Shown: piece after piece, positions 16,949 through 27,154 of the stretch
Layout of the letters: every line of letters begins with the position of its first letter
How positions within the stretch are numbered: the first letter of the stretch is position 1
Source of the DNA: Luteolibacter rhizosphaerae
GTDB lineage: Bacteria > Verrucomicrobiota > Verrucomicrobiia > Verrucomicrobiales > Akkermansiaceae
Assembly: GCF_025950095.1 (NCBI RefSeq)
Contig: NZ_JAPDDR010000004.1
Location: 62,001-126,000 of the forward strand
Reading direction: 5' to 3'
DNA: 64,000 bases
The notes under the pieces: model-generated
Told to the model about the DNA's origin: nothing
Database searches by the model: none
What the model saw: only the letters and a program-made list of their open reading frames with translations
Program-made: the position numbers and the translations under genes

Positions 16949-19891
16949 TTATTGAGCGGTGAGGGCCTTCTTGCCGAATTCAGTGTCCTTGAGCTTTGGG
17001 TTCGCCTTCAGCTCGTCGAGGGTCTTCTGAGCGAGTTCGCGGTCGCCGAGATCCTTCGCGGTTTCGTAAGCGCGATACATCGCCTCGGCGGCGATTTCGG
17101 GCTCCTTGCCGGCGGTGAGGTAGACGCGCTGGAGATAGCCGTGGGCCTTCTTCAGGGTTTCGATGCTGCCCTTGGTGTCCTGCTTCTTGGCCTTCTGGCG
17201 CAGGACATCGGCGAGGATCATGTAGGACTTCGGAACGAAGGGTCCGCGGAAGGAGCGGTCACCTGCGATCTGCAGGGCGAGGGCTTCGGCCTCGTCGTAT
17301 TTCTCGAGGTCGCGCAGGGCCACCAGCTTGCCGTAGGTGGCTTCCTTGAAGCGGGACATGCCGGGGATGTTGGTCAGCGCGTCATCGAAGATCTCGAGCG
17401 CCTTCTGCGGCTCCTTGCGGGCGAGGGCGACCTGACCGAGGCCGACCGGGCCGGCATCGGAGAAGCCGGATTCCTTGTAGCGGTCGGCGAGGCGGCGGAA
17501 CATTTCCTCCGCGCGGTCGAGATTGCCGCTCTTGAGCAGGATCTCACCGCAGGCGGAAAGCAGGGCCGGGCTCAGGGCGTCGGCAGGGATGCTCTCGTCA
17601 TTGGCGATGCCGGTGAGATAACCTTCCGCCTTCGAGGTATCGCGCATCGCAAGTGCCAACTGGGCGCGGCCGTAGTAGATGCGGGCGTTGGTGGTGGAGT
17701 TCTCCTTGCCCTCGGCCGCCTTGGTCAGCATTTCGTTGAGCTTGGTGTCCAGCTCCTGGGCCAGCTCGGGGGTGCGCTTGCGCGGCACCATCGCCTTGAC
17801 GATCTCGGTGATGAGGAATTCAACCTGTTCCTTCTCCGGGTTGCCGATGTTCTTGGACATCATCTCGGAGAGGAGCTGGGCACCTTCCTCGGGCTTGCCG
17901 AGGCGGGTCATCGCCTTGGAGACCCAGTTCGCGCTCATCAGCGCCATCTGGTGATCCGGACGCTCCTTCAGGAACTTGCCGTGGAGGTCCGCGATGCCCT
18001 GCCAGTCCTTGCGGCCCTGCAGGATCGAGGTGGCCGAGTCCATGGCGTATTGGATCACGTCGTCCGGGCTATTGGTCCAGACGGCTTGAATGTAGCACTT
18101 GAGCGCTTCGTCCTCGTAGTTCTTGAGTTCCTTGGCGGACTTCTCCTGATCCTTCGGATCGGTGGGCTTCATCTTCTTCCACGTGTCCGCCATCAGGCTG
18201 AGCATGGAACCGGCGGCCGCATCGTCCGGCCTTTTGGCGAGATAGCCGCTGAGATTGTCGATGATGTTCTTGGACTGGTCGACTTCCTTGTCGTTCGAGT
18301 CGATGAATGCCAGGCGGTAGTACATGTCGCCCGCGTAGTGGCCTTCCGGGAAGGTATCGAGGTAGTTGCGGCACCACTGCAGCGTCTCCTTGTATTTGTT
18401 GGAGAGGAAGTAGGCCATGGCGATGCGATACATCGCGTTTTCCTTGAGCGTGCTGCTCGGGAAGTCTTTGAGGAACTTCTCCAGCATCTCCGCGGAGGGG
18501 AGGAACTCGCCGAGCTGGAACTTCGCGACGGCTTGGTAGAAGGAGAAGCGGTCGAGCGAAGGGGACTGCGGGAACTTCGCGGCGAGATCCTCGTAGAACT
18601 TCAGCACCTCGTCCCACTTGCCGGTCTGGACCAGGACTTCACCGGCGAGGGTGGCGACCTGCTCGATGTTCGGCGCGTCCGGATACTTGGTCAGGAAGGC
18701 ATTGGAGAGTTCACGGATCTTCGCCGTGTCCTTCGTCATGTTGTAGATGACGATCTCCGCGTAGGCGGCGGACTGGGCGTCCTTCGCGTCGGCGTGTTTC
18801 TCGCGCAGGGTGCGGAAGCAGAGCAGGGCTTCCTCGAAGCGATCCATGTAGTAGTAGCAGCGGCCGCGGCGCATCAGCAGCGCGGCGTCGAGGTCCTTCA
18901 GATCCTCGATCGCCTTCTTGGCTTCCTCGTTCAGCTTTAGCGAGGCTTCCGTCATAGTGACTTGTTCACCCACGTTCGAGCGCTGCTCGACGGGTCTCTT
19001 CTCCTCGGCGGCCATGCGCTTCTTGAGGAGGTCGAGCTCCTTGCGCATGCTTTCCAGCGAGGCGCCCTGGATCTTCAGGATCTGCTCGCGGGAGGGGATG
19101 GAGCGGTAGATGGCGAGGGCGGCCTCGTAGTTCTCGCTGCCCACCATGTTGTCGCCCTTCACCACGACCTGGTTGGTGTACCAAGCGATGGCATCGCGGA
19201 CGCCCGGCTGGGCGATCAGGCGGTCGAGATAGACGACGAGGTCGTCGAGCTGGGAGGTTTCAGCTAGCAGGCCGATGACCTCCACGGCCGCGGCGGTCTG
19301 CTGCGGAGTGCGGACGTCCGAGCCCATGAGGGTGCGGAAAACCTTGAGCGCTTCCTCCGCCTGGTCGTTCTGAATGTAGACTTGGCCGAGAGAGAGGCCG
19401 GCCTCGGTGCGGAACTTCGGATCGAGAGCGGCTTTTTTGAGGGCTTCGATCGCGACGGGGCGCTTTTCATCCGACCCCTGTTCGATCGCGGCGCGGCCGA
19501 TGCCGAGGAAGCAGCGGCTGGTGTAGTCACCCTTGGGGAACTTCTTGGCGCAATCGTCAAAGGCCTTTTCGGCCTCGGCTGGGTTGCCCCCGAGCAACTG
19601 GGCCAGGCCGAGATTGAAGTGGAGCATCTCCAAGGTCGGCTGGAGCTCGGGGCTCTTCGCGTTCGGCGCGGCGGCCAAGGCCTTGATGAGTTCGGTAAGC
19701 TTCCCGGCGGCGACACCGTATTCCTTCGAGCCGAAGGCTTTCTCGGCCTCGCTGAAGAGACGGTTGAGAGTAGCTGGTGCCACCGGTGCAGCCGGGGGCG
19801 CGGGAGCTTGTGCCATCACCAATCCGGGTGAGGCCACGAGCAGGAAGGCACTGAGCAAATGCCGGGGGATTTGGGATTTTGCCACTCTCAT
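16949..19891 (-). CDS. Large exported tetratricopeptide-repeat protein
   Basis: A 980-residue protein with signal peptide (MRVAKSQIPRHLLSAFLLVA, then SPGLVMAQAPAPP). Almost the whole chain is TPR helices, for example FNLGLAQLLGGNPAEAEKAF, FLGIGRAAIEQ and RAQLALAMRDTSKAEGYLTG. There is no catalytic motif and no outer-membrane barrel. It heads a run of minus-strand genes leading into exbB. Similar long periplasmic TPR proteins occur next to ExbB/ExbD genes in Planctomycetes and Verrucomicrobia; a scaffold or envelope role is inferred. Confidence 0.8.
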   Translation of the reverse strand: MRVAKSQIPRHLLSAFLLVASPGLVMAQAPAPPAAPVAPATLNRLFSEAEKAFGSKEYGVAAGKLTELIKALAAAPNAKSPELQPTLEMLHFNLGLAQLLGGNPAEAEKAFDDCAKKFPKGDYTSRCFLGIGRAAIEQGSDEKRPVAIEALKKAALDPKFRTEAGLSLGQVYIQNDQAEEALKVFRTLMGSDVRTPQQTAAAVEVIGLLAETSQLDDLVVYLDRLIAQPGVRDAIAWYTNQVVVKGDNMVGSENYEAALAIYRSIPSREQILKIQGASLESMRKELDLLKKRMAAEEKRPVEQRSNVGEQVTMTEASLKLNEEAKKAIEDLKDLDAALLMRRGRCYYYMDRFEEALLCFRTLREKHADAKDAQSAAYAEIVIYNMTKDTAKIRELSNAFLTKYPDAPNIEQVATLAGEVLVQTGKWDEVLKFYEDLAAKFPQSPSLDRFSFYQAVAKFQLGEFLPSAEMLEKFLKDFPSSTLKENAMYRIAMAYFLSNKYKETLQWCRNYLDTFPEGHYAGDMYYRLAFIDSNDKEVDQSKNIIDNLSGYLAKRPDDAAAGSMLSLMADTWKKMKPTDPKDQEKSAKELKNYEDEALKCYIQAVWTNSPDDVIQYAMDSATSILQGRKDWQGIADLHGKFLKERPDHQMALMSANWVSKAMTRLGKPEEGAQLLSEMMSKNIGNPEKEQVEFLITEIVKAMVPRKRTPELAQELDTKLNEMLTKAAEGKENSTTNARIYYGRAQLALAMRDTSKAEGYLTGIANDESIPADALSPALLSACGEILLKSGNLDRAEEMFRRLADRYKESGFSDAGPVGLGQVALARKEPQKALEIFDDALTNIPGMSRFKEATYGKLVALRDLEKYDEAEALALQIAGDRSFRGPFVPKSYMILADVLRQKAKKQDTKGSIETLKKAHGYLQRVYLTAGKEPEIAAEAMYRAYETAKDLGDRELAQKTLDELKANPKLKDTEFGKKALTAQ

Positions 19892-20358
19892 AAGAGGGGA
19901 AATTTTTCGCTTTGACCCCCCTTGTCAAGCGGTAGTTGGAAACTGCGGAAATCCCTGTAAAACAGGGAATGGGGGGCGATTCCGGAACTGTGTTTATGGG
20001 TAATATATGATGTGAATGCAACCCACGCGATCATGCGGGGAGGGCTTTCGTTCACTTTCAGCGAGTCCGGTGAATGTACATGGAAACATGCGGTTGATAC
20101 TCCAAGTGGCGGGCATGCCAGGAATCGCACCGGGTGTTAGGGCAAGAAGGGGCAAGGCGGCGTCTGGAGAATTCTGACATCCGCCGCTTGCCGGATGCCG
20201 GAGCCTGCTTCACCCGTGGAAGAGCGTTTGGCGGCAAATGGCAGGTCTGCGCTTCTGTAAAACATTATTAATGAAATGCCTTAGTGCTGCAAGGCGCTTG
20301 GCAAGACAATCAGCCGGTCCCTAGGGAAAAGCGGGGGCTATCCAGCGGCGACGGCCCT
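19892..20358. other. Intergenic region with probable promoter of the TPR gene
   Basis: No supported gene in 467 bases. On the minus strand TTGACA (19928-19923) lies about 32 bases before the TPR gene start and is part of the palindrome TTGAC-N7-GTCAA (19912-19928). A small hairpin TCCCTG-TAAAA-CAGGGA is at 19952-19968. AT-rich stretches are near 19990-20010 and 20262-20276. The rest shows no clear structure to me. Confidence 0.4.
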
Positions 20359-20844
20359 TTATTGGGCGGCGGCTTTTCTCAACTGCGCCACGGCTTCGTC
20401 GAGACGCTTGCGGGTGGACACCAGGCTGGCATTGAGCTCGGTGAGCCGGTCGGTCGCTTCCTTGAGCTTGGTATCGCGCAGGGCGATCGCCTCGTCGCGA
20501 GCCTTCACGGCCTCTTCCCACTCCTTGACCTTGGTCTGGGCATCGGTGAGGGCCTTCACGTTGGCATCGAACTGGACACTTTGCTCGGCGAGTTGCTTTT
20601 CGGCAGCTTCGGCCGAGGCTTGGATCGACTCGATCGAGGATTTGAGACCTTCCACGTCCGATTGCAGCAGCCTGGCGCGCTCCTCTACTTCCAGCCGGGC
20701 GTTCTTCTCGAGAATGGTCTGGCTGCGGGCTTCGTGGAGGTCCTTGGCGACGGACTTGCCGTCGAACCACTGCACGAGGATGAAGCTGGCAAGCACGACG
20801 CAGCCGACGGCATTGACGATGGGCAGGGTGCGGGCGGGGATCAC
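20359..20844 (-). CDS. Single-pass coiled-coil protein in the tonB operon
   Basis: A 161-residue protein. One N-terminal membrane helix (TLPIVNAVGCVVLASFILVQ, residues 6-25) is followed by about 125 residues of continuous charged coiled coil (ARLEVEERARLLQSDVEGLK, KVKEWEEAVKARDEAIALRD). It is probably anchored in the inner membrane with the coil in the periplasm. It overlaps the exbD stop by four bases (ATGA) and is last in the tonB-exbB-exbD run. It could act as a periplasm-spanning spacer like YbgF/CpoB coils of the Tol system, which is an inference from position. Confidence 0.75.
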   Translation of the reverse strand: MIPARTLPIVNAVGCVVLASFILVQWFDGKSVAKDLHEARSQTILEKNARLEVEERARLLQSDVEGLKSSIESIQASAEAAEKQLAEQSVQFDANVKALTDAQTKVKEWEEAVKARDEAIALRDTKLKEATDRLTELNASLVSTRKRLDEAVAQLRKAAAQ

Positions 20845-21263
20845 CGGGGATTTTTCGTTTCGAAGCTAACCTTGTCGATTCCCGCGGCGCGGACGGCGTC
20901 CATGATGGAGAGGACCTGATGGTGCAGGCAGTTCTGATCGGCGGCGATCATCACGCGGGTGTCTTCATTCGGCGGCAGCGCCTTGAGTCGCTCGGTCACT
21001 TCCGAGGGTGTCACGATCTTGGTATCCCAAGTGACGACGCCATGTTCGTCCACGGCGAGGTGGAGCGGCGGGGCCTTCTGCTGCTTGTCCGAAGTGGCCA
21101 TGGTGGGCAGCTTCAGGTTCACGCGATGGACCTGCGTCATGGTCAGGCTGACCATCATGAAGCTGGCGAGCAGGAAGAACATGATGTCGATCAGCGGCAC
21201 GATCTCGATGCGCGCTTCGTCCTCGTGGTCCTCGCCACTACCTCCCTGGAGTTTGACCGGCAT
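20841..21263 (-). CDS. exbD: Biopolymer transporter ExbD (cluster B)
   Basis: A 140-residue ExbD/TolR protein. The membrane helix RIEIVPLIDIMFFLLASFMM has the conserved aspartate at residue 26. The periplasmic part ends HHQVLSIMDAVRAAGIDKVS, normal for the family. It lies nine bases downstream of exbB and overlaps the coiled-coil gene by ATGA. It belongs to the complete second Ton system (TonB, ExbB, ExbD). Confidence 0.94.
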   Translation of the reverse strand: MPVKLQGGSGEDHEDEARIEIVPLIDIMFFLLASFMMVSLTMTQVHRVNLKLPTMATSDKQQKAPPLHLAVDEHGVVTWDTKIVTPSEVTERLKALPPNEDTRVMIAADQNCLHHQVLSIMDAVRAAGIDKVSFETKNPR

Positions 21264-21272
21264 CGCTGTGTC

Positions 21273-21938
21273 TTAGCGCTTGGTGTGGCGGCTGGTGGCG
21301 AAGTCCTCGAGATCGTGACCGTGGGCCTTGGCGGACTGCACCAGCAGTTCGGCGTGGTTGATCCAGCGTTCGAAGGCACCGCGGAAAGCGGAGACGCGCT
21401 TGCGGAAATAGTTATAGGGCAGCAGGCAACCGATGGCGATGCCGAGGCCGGCGGCCGTGGCGATGAGCGCCTCGGCGATACCACCGGTAACCTTGGTCAC
21501 GCCCAGCTCTTCATCGCCAAGGGTGGCGAAGGAGCCCATGAGACCGACGACGGTGCCGAGCAGGCCGAGCAGGGGAGCCAAGGTGATGATGGTGCCGAGG
21601 ATCCACATGCGGGCCTCCGACTTCTCGATCCACTGGGTGGCGTGCAGGTGCATCGCGGCCAGCATGGAGGTGTGCGCGTGCGACATGCCCTCGTTCAGAT
21701 TCGTCAGGAAGGGATCGCTACCCTGCGAGCCGATCTGCCAAGCGGCATCGAAGTTGCCGGTGCCGAGGGCTTCACGGGCTTGCTCCTGCGCATCCGGGCG
21801 CAGCGAGCGCTTGAGGGCGATCCACCAGACGGTGCGCTCGATGAGAACGGTAATGGCCAGGAACAAGGTGGCAGCAACGGGCCACATGACCCAGCCGCCC
21901 TCATGAAACAATTTGAGGACGATATTGGCGGACAGCAT
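21273..21938 (-). CDS. exbB: ExbB/TolQ-type proton channel (cluster B)
   Basis: A 221-residue MotA/TolQ/ExbB protein. The first helix is GGWVMWPVAATLFLAITVLI (about 14-34). The second and third helices are in WILGTIITLAPLLGLLGTVV and GGIAEALIATAAGLGIAIGC, with the conserved small and polar pore residues. Unlike the cluster A copy it has no N-terminal signal. It is three bases after tonB and nine before exbD. It probably energises TonB-dependent import across the outer membrane. Confidence 0.94.
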   Translation of the reverse strand: MLSANIVLKLFHEGGWVMWPVAATLFLAITVLIERTVWWIALKRSLRPDAQEQAREALGTGNFDAAWQIGSQGSDPFLTNLNEGMSHAHTSMLAAMHLHATQWIEKSEARMWILGTIITLAPLLGLLGTVVGLMGSFATLGDEELGVTKVTGGIAEALIATAAGLGIAIGCLLPYNYFRKRVSAFRGAFERWINHAELLVQSAKAHGHDLEDFATSRHTKR

Positions 21939-21941
21939 GAA

Positions 21942-22730
21942 TCAATTGGTCAACTTGAAGGTGAAACTCTGGGTCTTCGTCGCGCGTGGACCGGGAGGAA
22001 CCCTGAAGGTCCGGGCATTCGCCATGGCGGCTTCATTCAGGGCGGAATAAGGCGTGGCCCTGACGATGCGCGCATTCACCATGTGCCCCCCTTCGTCGAA
22101 GCTGAGCGAGATCAGGACGGTGCCTTCCTGTTTGGAGCGCCGGGCGGTTTCGGGGAAACGGAGCGGGCGTCTCTTCAGCTTCGCCCAGCGGTCACTGCCG
22201 ACCTGGCTGTTGCCGGAACCGCGTGCAGTACCGGCACCTTCGCCTGTGCCGCTCCCGGCAGGACCGCTGCGGCGGGCGGTTGTTTGCTTGCGGGTCGCGG
22301 GCTTTGGTTGATCCGAAGTGGTCCGCTTGGCCACGGTCGGCTGGGGCTTCGGCTTGATCTCGCCATCTGCCTTCACCGGCAGCTCGGGGATATCGGGCAG
22401 AGGTTCGAGCTCGGCCACTTCGGGGATCTCCGGAAGCTCGGGAACCTCCGGGATTTCCTCCGGCTCCGGAAGTTCTTCTTGAGGGACATCTTCCTCGCTC
22501 ACCGCAGCATCTTCCGGAGCAGCGGGAGGAGCGGAGCCCATCTCCTCGTCCAAGAACGCGAGCTCGATCTCGGCGGGCTTTGCCTCGTTCAGCTTCGGCA
22601 GGCGCTCGTGGACCTTGATCGCGACTGCCACCGTGCTGGCACCGGATACCGTGATCCAAGTGGCCAAGGTGCCAATGTTGACGGCGTAGAGGAGCGGGGA
22701 CACGGCGGGAAAGTCGTTGTTGAGAATCAA
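21942..22730 (-). CDS. tonB: Energy transducer TonB
   Basis: A 262-residue TonB family protein. One membrane segment (about 11-37) is followed by an acidic, proline/glutamate-rich spacer (PEPEEIPEVPELPEIPEVAE) and a KPKPQPT basic region. A glycine-rich linker precedes the C-terminal TonB domain (about 180-262) with RRPLRFPETARRSKQEGTVL and the LNEAAMANARTFRVPPG turn. The N-terminal helix lacks the usual histidine of TonB (the first histidine follows the helix). It is first in tonB-exbB-exbD-coiled coil, with spacing of three and nine bases between the first three genes. Confidence 0.92.
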   Translation of the reverse strand: MILNNDFPAVSPLLYAVNIGTLATWITVSGASTVAVAIKVHERLPKLNEAKPAEIELAFLDEEMGSAPPAAPEDAAVSEEDVPQEELPEPEEIPEVPELPEIPEVAELEPLPDIPELPVKADGEIKPKPQPTVAKRTTSDQPKPATRKQTTARRSGPAGSGTGEGAGTARGSGNSQVGSDRWAKLKRRPLRFPETARRSKQEGTVLISLSFDEGGHMVNARIVRATPYSALNEAAMANARTFRVPPGPRATKTQSFTFKLTN

Positions 22731-22999
22731 TCTCAGGTGGGCGGAGTGAATGACTGAAGGACCCGAGTGTCAAAAACGAAATTCTCTCCAAGAGTCTTAG
22801 TTGAGTTTTTACCGAGCCCATCACGGGTGCGGTGCCTAGCCGAAGCACTGTCGCGAGCGGGGAATGAGATGATTTTGTCAGACAGATTTTCCTGATATTC
22901 AGGGCTTTCTCTGACGGGGAAAGCAATTTTCTTGGCGGGAATGTCACCTGAAAATCGGATTGTGAGAGGACCCCCGGTCCGGAACCCAACCATCACACC

Positions 23000-23692
23000 A
23001 TGAGACCCTCCAGCCTCGGCGCACTCCTCTGTGCTTCCCTCATCCTCCCGGCCTCCTCCGCCGTCGTTTTCTCCGACGATTTCAGCGAGGCCAACGGCAC
23101 CGCAATCATCGGCAAGGCACCCGATGTCGGGAATGCCTGGACGGGCAATGCTCCCGGCATCACCGCGGGATCCTTCAATACCACCGGGGCCGGCCGCGAA
23201 GCCTATGCCACCTTCACCGGAGCCTTGGGTGCCGGTCAGGTTTTGACGCTTTCCTACGAGACCCTCTCGCTGCCGAACTTCTTCAGCGGCGGCTATGCCG
23301 GAGTGAGCCTCTACACTGCGGGCAGCGAGCGGCTCTTCACCGGTGATGCGGGCGGATCCGGAGGCAATGTGTTCTGGGCCGTGGATGGCAACGCTTTCGG
23401 TCTCAACCTGAGCAACGACAACACGGCAGCCACCTCGGTGGTCTTCACCTACATCTATAACACCGGTGACTGGACCCTGACCACGAACTCGGGAGTGAAC
23501 CTTTCCGGCACCGCTACCGCGAACCTCGCCTTCGACCAACTGCGGGTCGCGAATGGTAGCGGCGGCGACATCAACGTCGATAACCTGGTGGTCGATATCA
23601 GCCCGGTTCCGGAGCCGACCGCGCCGCTCCTTCTTGGGCTCGGAGTCGCCGGGTTCGCTTTCCGCCGCGGGCGTTCGAGAAGCCGCGCTTAA
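23000..23692 (+). CDS. PEP-CTERM sorting-domain exported protein
   Basis: A 230-residue protein with signal peptide (MRPSSLGALLCASLILPAS). A jelly-roll-like beta domain (AVVFSDDFSEANGTAI to DINVDNLVVDI) follows, and a canonical C-terminal PEP-CTERM signal: VPEPTAPLLLGLGVAGFAF plus the basic RRGRSRSRA. PEP-CTERM proteins are processed by exosortase and are usually surface or biofilm-matrix proteins; no exosortase gene is in the window. It is divergent from tonB. Confidence 0.92.
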   Translation: MRPSSLGALLCASLILPASSAVVFSDDFSEANGTAIIGKAPDVGNAWTGNAPGITAGSFNTTGAGREAYATFTGALGAGQVLTLSYETLSLPNFFSGGYAGVSLYTAGSERLFTGDAGGSGGNVFWAVDGNAFGLNLSNDNTAATSVVFTYIYNTGDWTLTTNSGVNLSGTATANLAFDQLRVANGSGGDINVDNLVVDISPVPEPTAPLLLGLGVAGFAFRRGRSRSRA

Positions 23693-23704
23693 GTCTTAAA
23701 ACAG

Positions 23705-23738
23705 CACCGGCCACTGCTTGGAGAAGCGGTGGCCGGTG
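23705..23738. terminator. Bidirectional intrinsic terminator
   Basis: CACCGGCCACTGCTT and AAGCGGTGGCCGGTG pair along 15 positions with one wobble or mismatch and a four-base GGAG loop. AAAA and TTTT flank it, so it can end both the PEP-CTERM transcript and the convergent lipoprotein transcript. Confidence 0.88.
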
Positions 23739-23771
23739 GTGAGTTTTGATCTGCCCTCGCCTTCGTGCTGC

Positions 23772-24782
23772 CTATCTCTTGATGCGCTCCGATTCGATCT
23801 TGCGGATCGTCTCAGAGCGGAGGGTTTCATCTTTGATGCGATCGAGATACGAATCGACCCGGCCGTCACCGGCGATTCCGGAACGATAAGCCAGCGCGGC
23901 CGATAGCCGGTCCACCGCGCTCCGGTTCCCGGGAGATTCGAGCAACCTTTCGACGTTTTCGGCTTCGGTCTCATACCACTGCTGGGAAACATAGTCATCG
24001 ATTATCCCGTTCCCGGGATCCTTAAAGTCTTTGTATTGTGGGCTCAGGTAGGTCTCGATCATTGCCGTCACCCCTTCCGGTGTGTTGGGAGAACGGAGCT
24101 TCTCCATCACCCGAAGCGCGCCTCCGAGGATCGAACTCTTCAAATCGGGGGAATCGATCGCGTCGAGCTTGTCGAATTCATTGCCATAGGCGACCCAGCG
24201 CGACAGCACCGGCAGGGACAGGCCGCCGGATATTTCTTGGTCGGAGAGCCCTTGGAGTATCGCCAGGAATTCCTGGCCCTTGCGATGGGCGTGAATGTTC
24301 ATGGCCGCCGACGAGCAGATCTCATCGTATAAGCGCCCGTTCATCCCCCCGGGGGCATACTTGAAGTGGGCGAGGATATCCGTCTCGTGGTCTTTCAACC
24401 AGTGGAACTCCCCGACCGGATCCTTCCCCGGTGTCAGCGCCTCCACCAGGCGTTTCTCAATCGAATACCTCCCGATCGGGTCTGTCGTCCCTTCCAAGAT
24501 GTCCGCGATCTCCTTGAAAGCAACCGATGGATCTCCGGACTCCTCGATCTCGCGCTTGAGACCGTGGATCTTTTTCTCAAGGTCCAAGGCCTCCTGCCGA
24601 AGCGAGCTTGTTCGGCTCGCGAGGTCCCGGGATTTGGCAGGCGGCGAATCGCCCCGGAACGCAGATTTGTCCGGCCTGCCAGCTTCTTCCTGCTCGTCGG
24701 AGCATTGTATGGTGAGAAGAGAGAAGAGCAGAAGTGCCGCAATGCGGCCCGGCCGACACCTGTGATGAGGAGAAGCACTCAC
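23772..24782 (-). CDS. Lipoprotein-like exported helical protein (intact paralogue)
   Basis: A 336-residue protein starting at GTG 24782, which overlaps the stop of the upstream paralogue by GTGA. The N-terminus has a basic start and a hydrophobic run ending in cysteine (RIAALLLFSLLTIQCSDE), a possible though imperfect lipobox. The rest is helical with no known motif. Its C-terminal part aligns with the broken upstream paralogue (LSPQYKDFKDPGNGIIDDY against LSEDYARF, stop, DPGNKVIEGM), and both share a segment VxFKEIADI/VVFKEVADM. The function is unknown. Confidence 0.72.
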   Translation of the reverse strand: MSASPHHRCRPGRIAALLLFSLLTIQCSDEQEEAGRPDKSAFRGDSPPAKSRDLASRTSSLRQEALDLEKKIHGLKREIEESGDPSVAFKEIADILEGTTDPIGRYSIEKRLVEALTPGKDPVGEFHWLKDHETDILAHFKYAPGGMNGRLYDEICSSAAMNIHAHRKGQEFLAILQGLSDQEISGGLSLPVLSRWVAYGNEFDKLDAIDSPDLKSSILGGALRVMEKLRSPNTPEGVTAMIETYLSPQYKDFKDPGNGIIDDYVSQQWYETEAENVERLLESPGNRSAVDRLSAALAYRSGIAGDGRVDSYLDRIKDETLRSETIRKIESERIKR

Positions 24783-25828
24783 TCCCCGATTCCGATTCTG
24801 GATGATGCTTCACGACGGATCGCTTCGCTCTCGATCTGATTCAGATAGGCTTCCCCCTTCTGATCGCCGAATTGGTGTGAACGCGCGGCCAAGGTGGCGA
24901 GGAATCGATCGCGGCTTGGTCCGGGCTCCGAGTTGGAGAGTAGCGCTTCAATCTTGCCCAGGTTCGAGGCGTACCAGTCTTCCGTGATCATACCCTCGAT
25001 GACCTTGTTGCCGGGGTCTTAGAATCGGGCGTAGTCCTCACTCAGATACTTGCCGAGCCTGAAGTTTTCCAAAGGGTTCACTTGCGACAGCGCCGATTCG
25101 AACATCGCCTGCTTCAGGTGATCCGGAACCTCGCACCCGGAGATCTTCGAGGTGCCGTTCTGCATCGCACACATCGAGAAGATGTCTAGCATCAGCCTGT
25201 TGTTGAGGATCTCGGCCTCGGGCAGTTTCAGGCAGAGATCCAGGAGGTCGTCTCCCTGTCCTGCCATCCTCATCTTCATGAGGAAGCTTCCGGCAGCGTT
25301 TTTCAATACGGTGTAGCCGTTTTCAGTGGAAAGCGTGCCATCGTGCCCGCTTGCGAGATCCTTGAAGTTGTCAACTAGGTATCCTTGATAACGGCGCATC
25401 CACTCGAGCCCCTGAGCCGCCGAGTCGAACCTGAACATCTCGTTGAAGATGTCGCCGACAAGGACAGAGCGTTCGATAGGCCTCCCTTCGGAGGCGATCA
25501 TATCGGCCACTTCCTTGAAGACCACGTCGGGATCGTCCGCCGATTCGATATCCTGGCGAATCCTTTGGATTCGTTCCTGCCGGTTCTTGAGCTTTCCGAG
25601 GTCGATGTGAGCGAGTCCCCGTGCTGCGGCCGGGCGATGATCCTTCTTGGCGATTTCCGATTTCTCTTCAGACCGAGTTGCACCGCCAGGGGCCGGAGGC
25701 GCGGTAGGCTTATCAGATCGGGTGGACCAATAGAAGAGGGCTGCAATCGCGATGAGCCCGATGGCGACACCTGCCGCCCGGCGCTTCCGCGCCGTAGTAG
25801 CGGGGCCACGGCTCTCCTGATGGTGCAT
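24779..25828 (-). pseudogene. Paralogue interrupted by an in-frame TAA
   Basis: The ATG at 25828 opens a frame of 269 codons that ends at TAA 25021-25019. The same frame continues without shift to 24779. The join reads LSEDYARF-stop-DPGNKVIEG and then ITEDWYASN, matching the unbroken paralogue downstream (YKDFKDPGNGIIDDYVSQQW), where the stop position is a lysine. A single AAA/AAG to TAA-type change explains it. The N-terminus has one membrane anchor (AAGVAIGLIAIAALFYW). The truncated 269-residue form may still be made; readthrough or a sequencing error are other explanations. Confidence 0.85.
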
Positions 25829-25926
25829 AGGGAAGAGTTCTTAACGGGTGTCCTTCATGTTGATATGGGGGAGGAGTGCATCCGTCAAGCTGACCGGGGA
25901 GTTATGCCTTGGGGGCGGCATGAAAA

Positions 25927-25956
25927 AGCCCCACGGGCCCGAAGGCCGGTGGGGCT
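25927..25956 (-). terminator. Intrinsic terminator of leuB
   Basis: On the minus strand AGCCCCACCGGCC pairs with GGGCCCGTGGGGCT (one mismatch) around a TTCG loop and is followed by TTTTT. It lies about 20 bases after the leuB stop. Confidence 0.92.
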
Positions 25957-25976
25957 GGAAGTTCCTGAGAACGGAT

Positions 25977-27092
<1,116 letters not shown>

Positions 27093-27154
27093 CTAGGAGG
27101 CGATTTGCGGGCCGCCAAGGGCGGATTGCGGCAAAGCTGCCGGAGGAGGATTAC

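Noticed and set aside
16952-18940. 662-codon plus-strand frame opposite the large TPR gene
   Set aside because: Antisense to a gene with clear signal peptide and repeats; it has no start context and no recognised domain.
20919-22757. 612-codon plus-strand frame opposite exbD, exbB and tonB
   Set aside because: It spans three well-supported genes on the other strand and encodes no recognisable motif.
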